Shown here in pieces: positions 1-10,547 of a DNA stretch of 64,000 bases (position 1 is its first letter; every line of letters begins with the position of its first letter). The DNA lies in the NCBI GenBank assembly GCA_024752435.1, contig CP103025.1:1240001-1304000 (forward strand), read 5' to 3'. The notes below the pieces were generated by a model. That model made no database searches. It was not told where the DNA came from and saw nothing but the letters and a program-made list of their open reading frames with translations. Made by a program: the position numbers and the translations under genes. The DNA is from Allantophomopsis cytisporea. Its lineage: Eukaryota > Ascomycota > Leotiomycetes > Phacidiales > Phacidiaceae.

Positions 1-410
1 CCTGACGAAGCTCCGTGAGACTGAGCAGCATCAGAATGTGCCGCGTCCATCTCGGTGTTTACTGTTGGGGCCGCTGACTTGTGCGCATTAGCAGCTTGGG
101 CATCGTCCAAGGATGATGTATATGAATGGCGGCTCTGGCTAGCAGATGCGGTGCTCATGGTACGTCCAGTCGGGACAGTCGAGTAAGATCGAGTTTGAGG
201 AGCGGTTGAGTCGCCATCGATGACGCCGGATTCAGGGTATGGATTGTTCTTCGCAGCACCACCCTTCTTCGTATGTGCCTTGAGATGTTGTGCATTGCGC
301 TTACCACCGTTCGCATGTGTTGTCTCTGTCGATGAGGAACTTTTGAAGTTTGTGAGCTTCTTAACCCACGAGGAAAATGGTCGACGTCGTCCACCCGACC
401 GGTCTGGCAT
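1..410 (-). CDS. N-terminal part of an uncharacterised Ser/Thr-rich fungal protein (cut by window edge)
   Basis: An open frame runs leftwards from an ATG at 408-410 off the window start, giving about 136 residues without a stop. The protein starts MPDRSGGRRRPFSSWVKKL, a basic Arg/Lys-rich opening. A serine- and threonine-rich low-complexity stretch follows, then Asn/Lys-rich and Ala/Ser/His-rich segments. No catalytic motif or membrane segment is visible in this part. As I recall, Pezizomycotina proteins with this opening are often labelled 'Ca2+-modulated nonselective cation channel polycystin' in databases; nothing visible here supports a channel function. The gene is divergent from MLH3, with 962 bases between the two start codons. 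The start was chosen because it is the first ATG of the frame and gives this recognisable opening. Function unknown. Confidence 0.7.
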   Translation of the reverse strand, partial: MPDRSGGRRRPFSSWVKKLTNFKSSSSTETTHANGGKRNAQHLKAHTKKGGAAKNNPYPESGVIDGDSTAPQTRSYSTVPTGRTMSTASASQSRHSYTSSLDDAQAANAHKSAAPTVNTEMDAAHSDAAQSHGASS

Positions 411-1372
411 GGTGTTAGTGTTGGCGTTAAAGAGCGCAGGGGTTTGAATGTAATGAGTGGATGAAGATGCCGGCTTGGCTAGGAGTGAAAGTGACACCAA
501 AGTAGATACAAGACAAGAGGGTAATGTGAGAATTGGGGACGTCTTACCATGCGACGGTGCTGCCTCGATTGTGGCCATGATGTTCGTTGATTATACACGA
601 GTGATTTGCGGCAATCCGAAGGCCAGAAGTAGTCAGGGGGGACTGCTGACCGTTTATTTAATTCAGTTCGTGGAGTGCGTATTGTAATCACCGTCAATTT
701 CCGTGATGAGGTTGTTATAGGGAATGGCGCAAAATGGTCTTTTCGTTGTGAGAGGCCGTGATGGTTGACATTGGAGATGCTCTAGCCACACTTAGTCCTG
801 GACGCTGTTGGCGGCGATACCAACCACCACAAAACACTCAATCAACACCAATCCAACACTAGAACAAGGCTCCGTCGATCAACGTGAGCGATGACTAATC
901 AACCCACATTGATCATCATATCATCCTCCCGTGACTCCACCAAACTCGATATTATGCCTAACAGGTAAGGTTACAGAATTCAGCCTTGAGATTAGGTCAT
1001 CGAGCATCCATTTGAGGTACACTTCAGTACATTTATATCGTAGATACATACATAGGTAAGTAAAGGTCCTCATACTCACTACTTATCACTTTGAGCTACA
1101 TAGTATTTATCGGCGCAGCTGATAACCACTTTTGTGACTTGTTTTCGATCTGCGTACTTGACTCTGCAGCATTATTGATTAAAGATAATTTTCCCGCAAC
1201 ATATTCTTTTGCTGTGCTTGCAGCTTGAAGGACGAGTTAGAACGTTCGGAAACCCACGAAGCTACAAGGTAGCTATGGCTCGATTTGATTCAACGTTTCT
1301 GGAAAGAGCCTTGAAGTTGTGGCCAAAAACATGAATGTCCGAATCTATGCTCACGACCGAAATTAATACTCT
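411..1372. other. Divergent intergenic region between the left-edge gene and MLH3
   Basis: It must hold the promoters of both flanking genes. Short open frames occur but none has a family match or good splice structure. I see no repeat or RNA gene here. Confidence 0.6.
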
Positions 1373-4242
1373 ATGGCCTCTTCAATCCTGCCTCTGCCTG
1401 CAGCAGTTATCGCTCAGATACGATCGTCAATCACAATTACATCTCTTAACGATGTAGTGCTGGAATTGTTCAAGAACTCTCTTGACGCTTCCGCGCAGAA
1501 GGTGGATATTACGGTTGATTTCGTTCGAGGAGGATGTATGATTGAAGATGATGGTGTTGGTATACCACCAGCAGAATTTGCGGAGGGTGGCGGGCTAGGC
1601 AAGCTCTATCGTAGGTTTTGGGACTGTGTTACAGATATGATTAATTCTAACATTGATTAGATACCTCAAAGTACCAAAGTGCAACCTCTACACATGGTAC
1701 TAATGGTCGATTTATTGCATCACTTGTAGCACTGGCTATCGTCTCGATCACCTCTTGTCACCATAAGTACCACTCACATAACACTATCGACATGTATAAG
1801 TCGGAGGTCATTGCACGGCAGACCCCAAGCACAGAACAATACCGTATGACAATATCCAATCATGGGACTCGTGTCGTGGTAAGAAATTTGTTTGGCAGTA
1901 TGCCTGTTCGGGTGAAGCAACGAGGAATTATGGGCACAACTGTAGGAATATCAAAGCAGTGGGATGTTCTGATCAAGAGCGTGGTTTCCCTGATACTCGC
2001 CTGGGACAGTCCAGTCAGTGTGGTTTTGCGAGACACCACAAATGGTCAGAAATTTCGCCTTCGAGGAGATTCGAATGTGGCGACGTGGCATAAAGGTACA
2101 GTAGACAGTGTGTTAAGCATTTTGACGCAAGCGTCCCTCATTTCTGCACAAACTCGATCATCATGGGTGCCAATAATAGCTTCAACATCAACAGTACGCA
2201 TCACAGGTGTGGTATCTACCGACCCTGCACCCGCCAAGCATGTACAGTTCTTGTCACTTGGAGTCCGGCCGTTGCCTTCAAGTTGTGGATATGCTGAATT
2301 GTATGAGGAGATCAACAGATTGTTCAGCAATTCCTCATTTGGAAATGAAGAGTCGACATACTCTGTAAACCCAAAGGCGGAGCGCTACGGATACACTACC
2401 AAACAGTTGAAGGGTGCGGGCAAGGGGATTGACCGTTGGCCCAAGTTCTGTCTCAACATCGAACTATGTCATGATTCGACGATATCAGCCCACGAAGTTA
2501 ACAAGCTGCTGAGTGACGAACATAGCAGCATTTTGAACTCCATTAGTGAGTTGATGGTAGCGACTATCACGGGGTTCCTTGAGCAATATGATTTCCGACC
2601 TAGGAAAGTACGAAAGCATAACACAAAAGTTTCTGGCGTCGATCCATCTCCCAGAGTTGGTCTTGTGGCTCAAGAAAATCCTGCAACGGTATCCTCAACT
2701 TGGACAACGACCAAAAGCGGTACACCATCTATGTCAGAATCAAGATATAACAGATCCGATAATAAAATCCTAGAAATGTCATCGACTGTTCCTCCAATTT
2801 CTTCAGACCCAGTCTTACGGTCCGCTTCTGCACCTCGGCATATCATGCAACAAAAGATGGTTGACGAATCCGGTAAATTAATTCGACGACCGTTTGAAGA
2901 TGTTGAGAAACTTTCAAGACGATCGCTTAGTCACTCAATGAGGTCTGAAGCACACAATGTTGAGTTTCAAGAACCGTCAGTGGGGAATGATATAATAGAA
3001 TGGGCTGATCCAACCACCAAGTTATCATATCGAGTGAACAGTCGGACTGGAATGATCATCAACGAACAAAAAGACTCGAAGAGGCTGTCTACAGCACTCA
3101 TTGATAACTCCGACACCGGGTTGGCACTGAGGAAGAAATCCAAATCAACTGAGGACAAAAACCATCCAGAAGAACCTGAATGGTTGCGTAAATTCCTAAA
3201 GAGTTGGAAGAATCCAATCTATAACCCCTCAGAGAGACCTATACCTCGCGCAGGACTTAAGCCAGATCTTGGAATCCGTAACGTACTCGACGATCACAAC
3301 TGTAACTGCTCTCCATCTGACATTAGCAAAACTTTTCAAGCACTTGACACAAACGCCATAGGCCGCCTGTCAAAGTCGGGACTCAAGCGAGCAGAAGTCA
3401 TTTCTCAAGTTGACAAGAAGTTCATTCTAGTCAAGATCCCATGGGCACCTCCTATTGGTATGGTAGGTCAGGGAAATGAGACAAATGACTTCCTCGTTAT
3501 TATTGATCAGCATGCTGCCGATGAACGCTGCCGCCTCGAGACTCTGATGTCAAATTTTTGCCAGCCTTCCAAGTCATCAGAGCTTCCAATATCGAACTCA
3601 GGAAGTTTACCGAGAATTCTGACCGTTCGTCTCGAGAAGCCCATTAATATCGAAGTGTGCCACAAAGAAAGTCAGTTGTTAGAGAAGCACTCGCAGCATT
3701 TCGCCAATTGGGGTATCATGTACGACTTGTCCACTACTGCAGAGCCTTTAAAGGCAACAGCAAGAGTTATTATCCGAGCCTTACCACCCGGAATCACCGA
3801 GCGCTGCAGAACGGACTCCAAGATCTTAATCGAACTCATCAGATCAGAAGTCTGGGCTCGAGAGGGAAGTGGTTTAGAGGCCCGCGCAAAGAGTCCTTTT
3901 GACGACGAGATGAACCAGGATAATATCGAGGTTGAGAAACATGGCTGGGTGCAGAAGATCCATGATTGTCCGAAAGGACTGGTGGAGATGTTAAATTCGA
4001 GGGCGTGTCGTAGTGCTATCATGTTCAACGACCACCTTACACTTGAGCAGTGCCAGACTCTAGTCTCGAGACTTGCAGATTGCGCGTTCCCATTTCAGTG
4101 CGCGCACGGTAGACCTTCGATGGTTCCTTTGCTGGACATGCAGGGCATGAGAGACGAAGAGGACTTGTTGAGTGTACGACACACTGCTGTTTCGGGGAGT
4201 AATTTTGCAAAGAAATTCAAAGAGTGGAAGGCGGTTGTGTAG
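1373..4242 (+). CDS. MLH3: DNA mismatch repair protein MLH3 (MutL homologue)
   Basis: Two exons: 1373-1610 and 1661-4242, with a 50-base intron 1611-1660 (GTAGGT donor, TTCTAAC branch, GATTAG acceptor); 939 residues. The N-terminal GHKL ATPase domain shows ELFKNSLDA at 31-39 (catalytic Glu31, Mg-binding Asn35) and EDDGVGI at 58-64. The third ATPase motif, usually GFRGEAL, reads GTNGRFI at about 92-98. A long Ser/Lys-rich linker follows. The C-terminal domain has the metal-binding endonuclease motif beginning DQHAADER at residue 695 and a CAHGRP motif near 893. MLH3 pairs with MLH1 to form MutL-gamma, which nicks DNA during meiotic crossover formation and helps repair small loops. The endonuclease motif together with the degenerate motif III separates it from PMS1 and MLH1. 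Splicing is required, because reading on from exon 1 stops within the intron. Confidence 0.9.
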
Positions 4243-4719
4243 AAATTGAGGTGGTACCCTTTAACGATATATATGTACTTTATGTGAAATACGAACTATA
4301 TTTGACTTTTATGAACGGTGCAATGCCCATGAGTTTATGTAGGTTACAGATAGTACCAGCAGTGTGTAGGTTGGAGAGAAAACAGAGGTTAATTACCAAG
4401 ATGGCGACTGATTGCCTAAAGCATTATCATATCCAGAACATATACAATTCAGCCTCGAGAACACAGAGGGACCGTAAGCAGTACACAAGGCTCACACAAC
4501 ACTCCTTGCCTTCTACCTGCTCCCTTAGTTCCCAATTACTATCTATTCCACCTCACACCATCAACGCCTCAAGAACCAAAAAGAAGCAGTCCACGACTCA
4601 CTCAGCCCTCGACCCACCAACACCTCACCCCTCTCTACCCCAACCCAACCCTTTTAAAAACACAATTCCCCCCTTCAATTCATGACAGTGACCAAAAAAA
4701 TGCAAAAAGACAAAAAGAA
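4243..4719. other. Region downstream of MLH3
   Basis: The 3' flank of MLH3, including a C/A-rich stretch at about 4550-4680. It holds no credible gene. The last bases contain the oligo-A runs that terminate the tRNA-Cys on the other strand. Confidence 0.6.
4712..4716 (-). terminator. RNA polymerase III T-run for tRNA-Cys
   Basis: Five A's on the given strand read TTTTT on the tRNA strand just 3' of the tRNA-Cys; another run lies at 4702-4707. This is the usual polymerase III stop signal. Confidence 0.7.
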
Positions 4720-4791
4720 AGCTCCCTAACCGGTTCGAACGATTGACCTGAAGATCTGCAATCTTCCGCTCTACCACTGAGCTAAAGGAGC
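4720..4791 (-). tRNA. tRNA-Cys (anticodon GCA)
   Basis: The minus strand folds into a full cloverleaf of 72 bases with no intron. The acceptor arm is GCTCCTT with AGGGAGC, containing one G-U pair. The D arm is GCTC/GAGC around AGTGGTA. The anticodon stem is GAAGA/TCTTC around TTGCAGA, giving anticodon GCA. The T arm is AATCG/CGGTT around TTCGAAC. The discriminator base is U73, a known identity element for cysteine tRNA. A T-run follows. It lies between the convergent MLH3 and SOK1-like genes. Confidence 0.95.
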
Positions 4792-5497
4792 CTTTTTACA
4801 TGGATGTCGAAGTAGCTATTTGAGAATTTAGCTATGTTTCTTTGCGGTGTGATTTGGTGTGGTGGGGTGGTGCTTGAGCTGAGTGGGGGATAAGGGCACT
4901 AGTTTGATTTGGGTGCCAGAGTGCGTGCCTGAGTTGCATACATACCTTAGGTACTTAGGATTAGAAGCGAGGGGGAAAGGCACGTGATGTGGTAGATGGT
5001 GATGATACATAGACAAGGGTTTGATGGGGTGGCCATGGTAATGTGTATATGGTGGGAGTGAGAGTGAGGTAAATCTTTATGTGGAATAGGAAGGAGTTGG
5101 AATTTTACTGTGGGATTGCGCAAATATCATAGTCAGGAAATCACGAAGTCAGGGTAAACCATATAGAGTTATGATAACAGCAAACCGCGTATATTTCTTC
5201 AAGAAAGCTATAGCCAGGCGACCACTCTTCGAGCAAGATCGAGCTCTGGCAGAACAAAACGCCAGCTGGGGCCAATAAGTAGACCCAAATGAAACAGCCA
5301 AACCGGACTATACCAATCCAACCAACGCAAGCCTAGCCATATGTAAAGACAGGAGCAAAAAGATGTTTGTACCAAAAACGCCACCCAGTCTGAGCCAATC
5401 CAGTTCAAAAAGAGAACTCCTCCCTCTGTTACCTCCTTGGTATCACAACGAAGCCGTTCCCCAACCCAATACACCAAGCCAGCCCATCCTATCCCAA
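4792..5497. other. Intergenic, between tRNA-Cys and the SOK1-like stop
   Basis: It contains the tRNA 5' flank and the 3' flank of the SOK1-like gene. A CACGTG sits at 4981-4986. No credible gene is seen. Confidence 0.55.
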
Positions 5498-8473
5498 TCA
5501 ATCGTCCTTAGATGCCAACTCCTCCACCTTCGCATTAATCTGTTCATACCAAAGAGCATGCGACTCACGATCACAAAGCCCAACCCGCCCAATCTCCTCA
5601 ACGATCTTCCCAACAGCACCCACGAACTCCGGCAGGCCAAGACCTGCAAGGCCCTCAGAGGCCGTACTCTGCAGGCGAACCTTCTCCGATGCAGAGGTGG
5701 CACTGAGACGGCCCATAATATGACTTCTAAGTCTCGTCATAAGCAAGCGCATAACTGGTTCCGTGATGCCCTTCGAATGTGCGGCCTGACTCTGCTCGAC
5801 GATGCGGCGGACGATATCGCGGATGTTTGCACGTGTGATGGATGGCATAGCACGGCTAGATTCAAGCGCCGCGCAGATACCCTGCGTGGCCTGGTCGACA
5901 GACTTGGCGTCACAGAGAACGGACATGATGCGTGGTGCTTCGGTTTTCCACTGGGCGCGGACGTCACGCTTCAGAATATTTTTGCTTTGCAGGAGGATGG
6001 CACCCGTCGTGACAATGTTGAGAAGCTCGCCGCGGATACGCACGATTCGCTTGGTGTCTAGTCGAAGCGTCTCAGGGATCTCGTCAGGTGATATGCCAGT
6101 TACATCAGTGAAGAGGTCGACAAGGAGCTGGAAATAGATCTTGTCTGGGGTTGGACTGTTCTTTGCCAGTCCCACGTTTTCAGGGTCTCTCCTTGCTGCC
6201 TCCGCGAAGACTTTTGTACGAGCTGTCTGCCACCAATGTTCTGTGGTATCGAGTGTATGAAGACCTTGCTCGAGATTCTCAGAGAATTGCTTACGCTCAT
6301 ATGAGACAGCGTGCTTGAGGATTTCGGGAGCACCTTGGGAAAGCATGTAATTTGCGTAATCGAGTTGCATGATATCGATAAAGCGCATAAGAGACTCGAG
6401 TCGATCGACGACATCATCGTTACTCGACAAATGCTCAACAAGTTGCTTCACTGCAGTGTCTCGCACCGGAGCACAAAGACGAGGGATGATGGTGGACATA
6501 AAGCTAAAGAATTTCTCATACGAGAAACTTCCGGCAGTAAGTTGCCTTTGTATGAGTTCGATATCAAGGTTTTCGCCGATCAAGGTATGCAATGAATTCC
6601 CCGGATTCAACAAGTGCTGTAATTTGCCCTTGATATTTTCGGCCATGGCCATGACCCATGGATCACTGTGGCCAGCGGCCACTTCACTTCGCATGGTATC
6701 GAAGATAGCTCGGTTGATAGCACCCCTCTGCTGCAAACAGTCATCCAGTTCGATGAGGTAGTCCTTGTTGATCATAAGCTCGTGAACCACCTGGCGGTTT
6801 TCAGGAAGGAGAGAGCGAGCATTTCTAAGGGCCTCAGCGTCTGAACCAGGATGACGACGTGGAGTTGCTGGAGGTGTGAGGGTTTGGAATGTAGCCTTCA
6901 CAGCACTGTCAGATGCTGCCATATCCCCAAGAGCTGGGGCTGCAGCTTCGGAATTGACGACGCGTGGCTTCGCATCGCCAGCAGGCTTCTTAATCTGAGA
7001 CTTGCGAGCTTCTCGAATAGCATTTGTAATTAATTGCTTCCCACGGACCGGACCAGCAAGCTTTTTGATTCTGAGCATGAGTTTCATCTGATTTTCTCTG
7101 ATACCATCGCGATACGTCCCTACAACAGCTTCTTCGGTGCTGTCTTTCACGGTCTGCCAAATAGCGTCAAGTTCCACGAATTGAGCAACCATCATGTCCA
7201 CCATAGTACTTGAGTCTCTCGCCTTCCATGCAATGAATGCATTAAAATAATTCTTGTATGCATCGGACAATGCTGCTTGGTGAACTGGGGGAGGAGTATA
7301 GTTATTAACGCTCGTCAGTCGGGAAAGAACATTCTCGAAGGATATCAACAGATCTCGGGCCTTCGCAACAAGATCCTGTATCTGAGCATTAGCCAAATCA
7401 TTCTTTGGAATTGGTACTCCCGGCGCGATCCCCACCTGCTCCTGATCCCCGATGTCTCCCTTTGTGCTCAATACTTGAGTTGGGTGTCCCAGGACAAGGA
7501 AAGCACTCAAGAATGTCCGAACGGCAGTCATCTCATTGATTGAACCACTCTCGCCCTCTTTGAGACCACATATTTGTAACAGTGAAGCCGTGCCTAGCAG
7601 GACCTTCTCCATCGCCAGCAGTGTAGTCACATCCTCAAACGAAGTATCTCGTACGCCCTCTATAGAAAGACCCAGTTCACAAAACGCCTTCAGGCAAGTA
7701 TACCGTCTATGTGATCTCCACTTTCTTTGTATCCTTCGAGCAGCCTCCTCCTGGCTGATAGTCTCAACTTCAACTTCGACCTCAACCATTTCTTGCATGG
7801 GACTTAGGCTCTTTCGAGGCGCACTAATCGATCTCCCTCTCTTAGCATGAGCCTGTTTTCTCATTTCTGCCCTCCGCCTTTCGGCCTCAGCAAGTCTCTC
7901 CTCCATGTCTCTTCGAAGTTTCTTCCCCTCAGCCTCTCTTTTCTCTTTCATGCTCTCAGCAATACCCTTTGCCCTCTTAACCTCCTCAGCACAACTAGCC
8001 ACGATCTCCGCAAGGTTCTTCTCCCGAGCCTGCTGTGCAGCGAGTGCCCTCTCCTCCGAGTTAGTTGTGCTCCGGGGTGCAGCCTTAGCCAGGGCGGCCC
8101 TCAGACGGACTTTCTCGGCATGGGCGGCACGATCAGCAAGTCTTGCCTTGCGGTCTTCCAATATGGACGCCCGCCGCAGATGTTGAGCAACGACATTGCT
8201 TTGCGGAGCGCCATGATATGAGCGATTTGAAGCATGCGACTGATGGGAGTGTATAGAAGAAATAGAGTTGCGACGAGAGGATGCAGCGGAGGTCTTTCGA
8301 CGGTTGTTTGTGGGTTTGTAGAAGCGCGCAGCGATGCGTGGGGGAGGGGTCCAGATACGGCTCTCATCCTCGACGTCGTTGAGGATTACATCGTCTTGAT
8401 CCGAAGGCATTTCGTTATCTGTCATGTTCACCGGACGTTCGGAGTCGCTCCAGCTGCCGGATGCACTTCGCAT
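5498..8473 (-). CDS. SOK1: SOK1 / T-complex protein 11 (Tcp11) family protein with IQ motif
   Basis: A single exon of 991 residues. The N-terminal quarter is Ser/Arg-rich and probably disordered. Residues of roughly 100-215 are dense in Glu, Arg, Lys and Ala with heptad character, suggesting a coiled coil. An IQ calmodulin-binding motif (AARRIQRKWRSHRR) follows at about 245-258. The C-terminal half, from about 550, is the helical Tcp11 domain, including LHTLIGENLDIELIQRQL and a long run of helices to the end. Yeast Sok1 was found as a high-copy suppressor of loss of protein kinase A, and Tcp11 is linked to cAMP signalling in sperm. The exact biochemical role is unknown. The gene is convergent with MLH3. 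The start chosen is the first ATG of the frame; a downstream Met at residue 17 is also possible. Confidence 0.85.
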   Translation of the reverse strand: MRSASGSWSDSERPVNMTDNEMPSDQDDVILNDVEDESRIWTPPPRIAARFYKPTNNRRKTSAASSRRNSISSIHSHQSHASNRSYHGAPQSNVVAQHLRRASILEDRKARLADRAAHAEKVRLRAALAKAAPRSTTNSEERALAAQQAREKNLAEIVASCAEEVKRAKGIAESMKEKREAEGKKLRRDMEERLAEAERRRAEMRKQAHAKRGRSISAPRKSLSPMQEMVEVEVEVETISQEEAARRIQRKWRSHRRYTCLKAFCELGLSIEGVRDTSFEDVTTLLAMEKVLLGTASLLQICGLKEGESGSINEMTAVRTFLSAFLVLGHPTQVLSTKGDIGDQEQVGIAPGVPIPKNDLANAQIQDLVAKARDLLISFENVLSRLTSVNNYTPPPVHQAALSDAYKNYFNAFIAWKARDSSTMVDMMVAQFVELDAIWQTVKDSTEEAVVGTYRDGIRENQMKLMLRIKKLAGPVRGKQLITNAIREARKSQIKKPAGDAKPRVVNSEAAAPALGDMAASDSAVKATFQTLTPPATPRRHPGSDAEALRNARSLLPENRQVVHELMINKDYLIELDDCLQQRGAINRAIFDTMRSEVAAGHSDPWVMAMAENIKGKLQHLLNPGNSLHTLIGENLDIELIQRQLTAGSFSYEKFFSFMSTIIPRLCAPVRDTAVKQLVEHLSSNDDVVDRLESLMRFIDIMQLDYANYMLSQGAPEILKHAVSYERKQFSENLEQGLHTLDTTEHWWQTARTKVFAEAARRDPENVGLAKNSPTPDKIYFQLLVDLFTDVTGISPDEIPETLRLDTKRIVRIRGELLNIVTTGAILLQSKNILKRDVRAQWKTEAPRIMSVLCDAKSVDQATQGICAALESSRAMPSITRANIRDIVRRIVEQSQAAHSKGITEPVMRLLMTRLRSHIMGRLSATSASEKVRLQSTASEGLAGLGLPEFVGAVGKIVEEIGRVGLCDRESHALWYEQINAKVEELASKDD

Positions 8474-9269
8474 GGTGGGCAGTGTTGTGAGATCTGTAGA
8501 CGTGATGTTGCGAATATATTTTTAAGACAACTCCGGCTGTCGTGTAATCTGTGCTATTGAATCGAATGTCTCGAGTCCCTTTGACGGACACAGTGTTGCG
8601 GGTCCAGGGCCGGAGAATTCGCAGATGGAACGGGTCTGATCTACGTCGAGTGGTAGTAAAAGATGATCTAATAGCGAGCGTAAGTCATGCGAGATTTAAG
8701 GCGAATATGAATTTTGTGCAATTCGATGGGACTATGAGATCATATGATGCGGGGTAGATTTGAATGAGTAGGTTTTGGGGAAGTTTTGCGTGAGAGAGAG
8801 TATATATTATATGCGGAGGAGGTTGGGGTTCTCAAGCAGTGATGATGTCGTACTCTGACATTCCCCGTCGATTCGACTTTGTTGGCTGTTGTGTATGTAG
8901 GTGGGCAAGGTATGAATAGGAATGCGGAAAGTTTAGTAAGGGTCAGGGTCAGGGTGTTCTGGTATGGGATTCGCTAAATCAGGATTCTTAATGCCGAGAG
9001 CGTACAGTAAGGCAATGTAAGTAAGTGGCATTTGGTACGTTAGAGAAGGCTGAAGAAAGCGATAGACCAAAGCAAGTTAGTTAGTAGTTGAAGGTGATGG
9101 ATGTAGATGAGATGTAGATGAGATGTAGATGTCGGCTTATCGAGTAGGAGGAAGTCATTCCGGAGTACTACCTAAGCTATGCTCTTTACACGCATACAAT
9201 TACAATATAACAAGACTGATGATTGGTTAATTGTTAGCTAAGGTATTCATTGATTGTTCTGCATCATCA

Positions 9270-9339
9270 TCTCATCTCATCTCATCTCATCGTCATCCTC
9301 CTCCTCCTCCTCCTCCTCCTCCTCCTCCTCCTCCTCCTC
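9270..9339. repeat. Microsatellites (CTCAT)n then (CTC)n
   Basis: Four to five copies of a CTCAT unit at about 9270-9290 are followed by a near-perfect CTC/TCC trinucleotide run of about 14 units ending at 9339. Confidence 0.95.
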
Positions 9340-9450
9340 ACCACAAACAATTGTCTGCATGAATCTTCTTCTGCTGATAAATCTCAGACAAAGAGAACGA
9401 ATCTACACGACCAGTCAAGACCGAAGAAGTACATCAATAGACAGTAAGTA

Positions 9451-9469
9451 TATCTATCTATCTATCTAT
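9451..9469. repeat. Microsatellite (TATC)n
   Basis: Just under five copies of a TATC tetranucleotide. Confidence 0.9.
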
Positions 9470-9498
9470 GGAATATATACGATAACAACTAACAAGAA

Positions 9499-9542
9499 CA
9501 ACAACAATAACAATAACAATAACAATAACAATAACAATAACA
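9499..9542. repeat. Microsatellite (AACAAT)n
   Basis: AAC trinucleotides run into about six copies of the hexamer AATAAC. It is the last member of a cluster of simple repeats within 300 bases. Confidence 0.9.
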
Positions 9543-10145
9543 CCATCCCCAATCCCCATTTCCTCATCCCTCATGATCAGACATGTAAATTCATGTAAAT
9601 TCATGCAAACCATTCCTGCATGGCCTCGTAGATCGCGGTTCCACGCATAATGCATCCCCGACCGACCGCCTTCCACAATAGTGGTGGTGTTGCGCCAAAA
9701 ATATCATTCCGGGCCCTTATCAGCCTTCAAGCCCAACGCCATCTGACACAGCGTGTTACGCCATGCGACAAAAAGTCCTCCGCGCCCCCCGAGCAGCCTC
9801 TAAGGCCTCAAGTCCGGTGCGATCGTCAAAGAGCCTCAATGTTGAAACGAGCGCAATAGCCTCCAGGACCAATACAGGTCTCTGCGCACAAGTAAACTCA
9901 AGTAAACGCAAACCCAAACCCGACCCCAAGGGCTAATGCAAATCCAAATTCAAATCCAAATCCAAAAAGTCTGCAACGACCAGAGACATGTCGAAACTAT
10001 GCCTAGAAAAAGTCAAAATCAGTTTCAGGATCCATGAGACCGAGACTTGGCCATTGTGAAAAGGCAAAAGGAAAGCATCAGAATACACGTACCTCAAAGC
10101 ACTCCGATAAATTAAGCAAGCAAAGGAAGTGAAAGAGCACAAAAA

Positions 10146-10547
10146 TCATTGCAACAGCGTCTGCTGATGCTGACACAACTTCCACTCAGCACAAGCAAGC
10201 TGTTTCCAGGTACTACTAACACTCAAATCATACTCTTTGACCTCGCCGTCCTCCAGGCGCGTAGCATGCACGCCATAAAACGCAACCGCAGCCATCAAAT
10301 CGACCTCGAGGATCTTCATATCGTGAATGTCGACCGACAGCCACGGCATGAAATCCTCGGACTTGAAGTGCTGCTTGAGGCTCTTGCCCGAGAGGATGGT
10401 GCCGTCGTGCAGGATGATGACGGAGCCGGACTCGGCGAGGTAGGGGAAGATTTCCTTGCCGGCTTCCTTGAGAGCGCGCCACATTTGCGTTTCCTGCTCC
10501 GTGACCGATTCCTTGATGCGGCGCGTTATCATGGATCCGTCGGGCAT
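10146..10547 (-). CDS. Small NTF2-like / SnoaL-type domain protein, function unknown
   Basis: A single exon of 133 residues. An N-terminal helical segment (about 8-30) rich in Glu and Lys is followed by alternating short beta strands, ending in TWKQLACAEWKLCQHQQT. This pattern resembles the cone-shaped NTF2-like fold (DUF4440/SnoaL). Such proteins may be small enzymes, ligand binders or association domains, and no catalytic residue can be assigned here. No signal peptide or membrane segment is visible. The start is the first ATG of the frame; a Met at residue 6 is an alternative. The family call rests on overall pattern only. Confidence 0.65.
   Translation of the reverse strand: MPDGSMITRRIKESVTEQETQMWRALKEAGKEIFPYLAESGSVIILHDGTILSGKSLKQHFKSEDFMPWLSVDIHDMKILEVDLMAAVAFYGVHATRLEDGEVKEYDLSVSSTWKQLACAEWKLCQHQQTLLQ

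Larger units (their letters stand above)
8474..10145. other. Intergenic region with microsatellite cluster
   Basis: The upstream region of the SOK1-like gene and 3' flank of the NTF2-like gene. It holds the four simple repeats listed separately and a short GATGTAGATGA repeat at about 9098-9131. No credible coding sequence: open frames at 9250-9680 are translations of the repeats. Confidence 0.65.

Noticed and set aside
9250..9680. Frames encoding poly-Ser, poly-Leu, poly-Asn or poly-Val-Ile
   Set aside because: They are translations of the microsatellite arrays.
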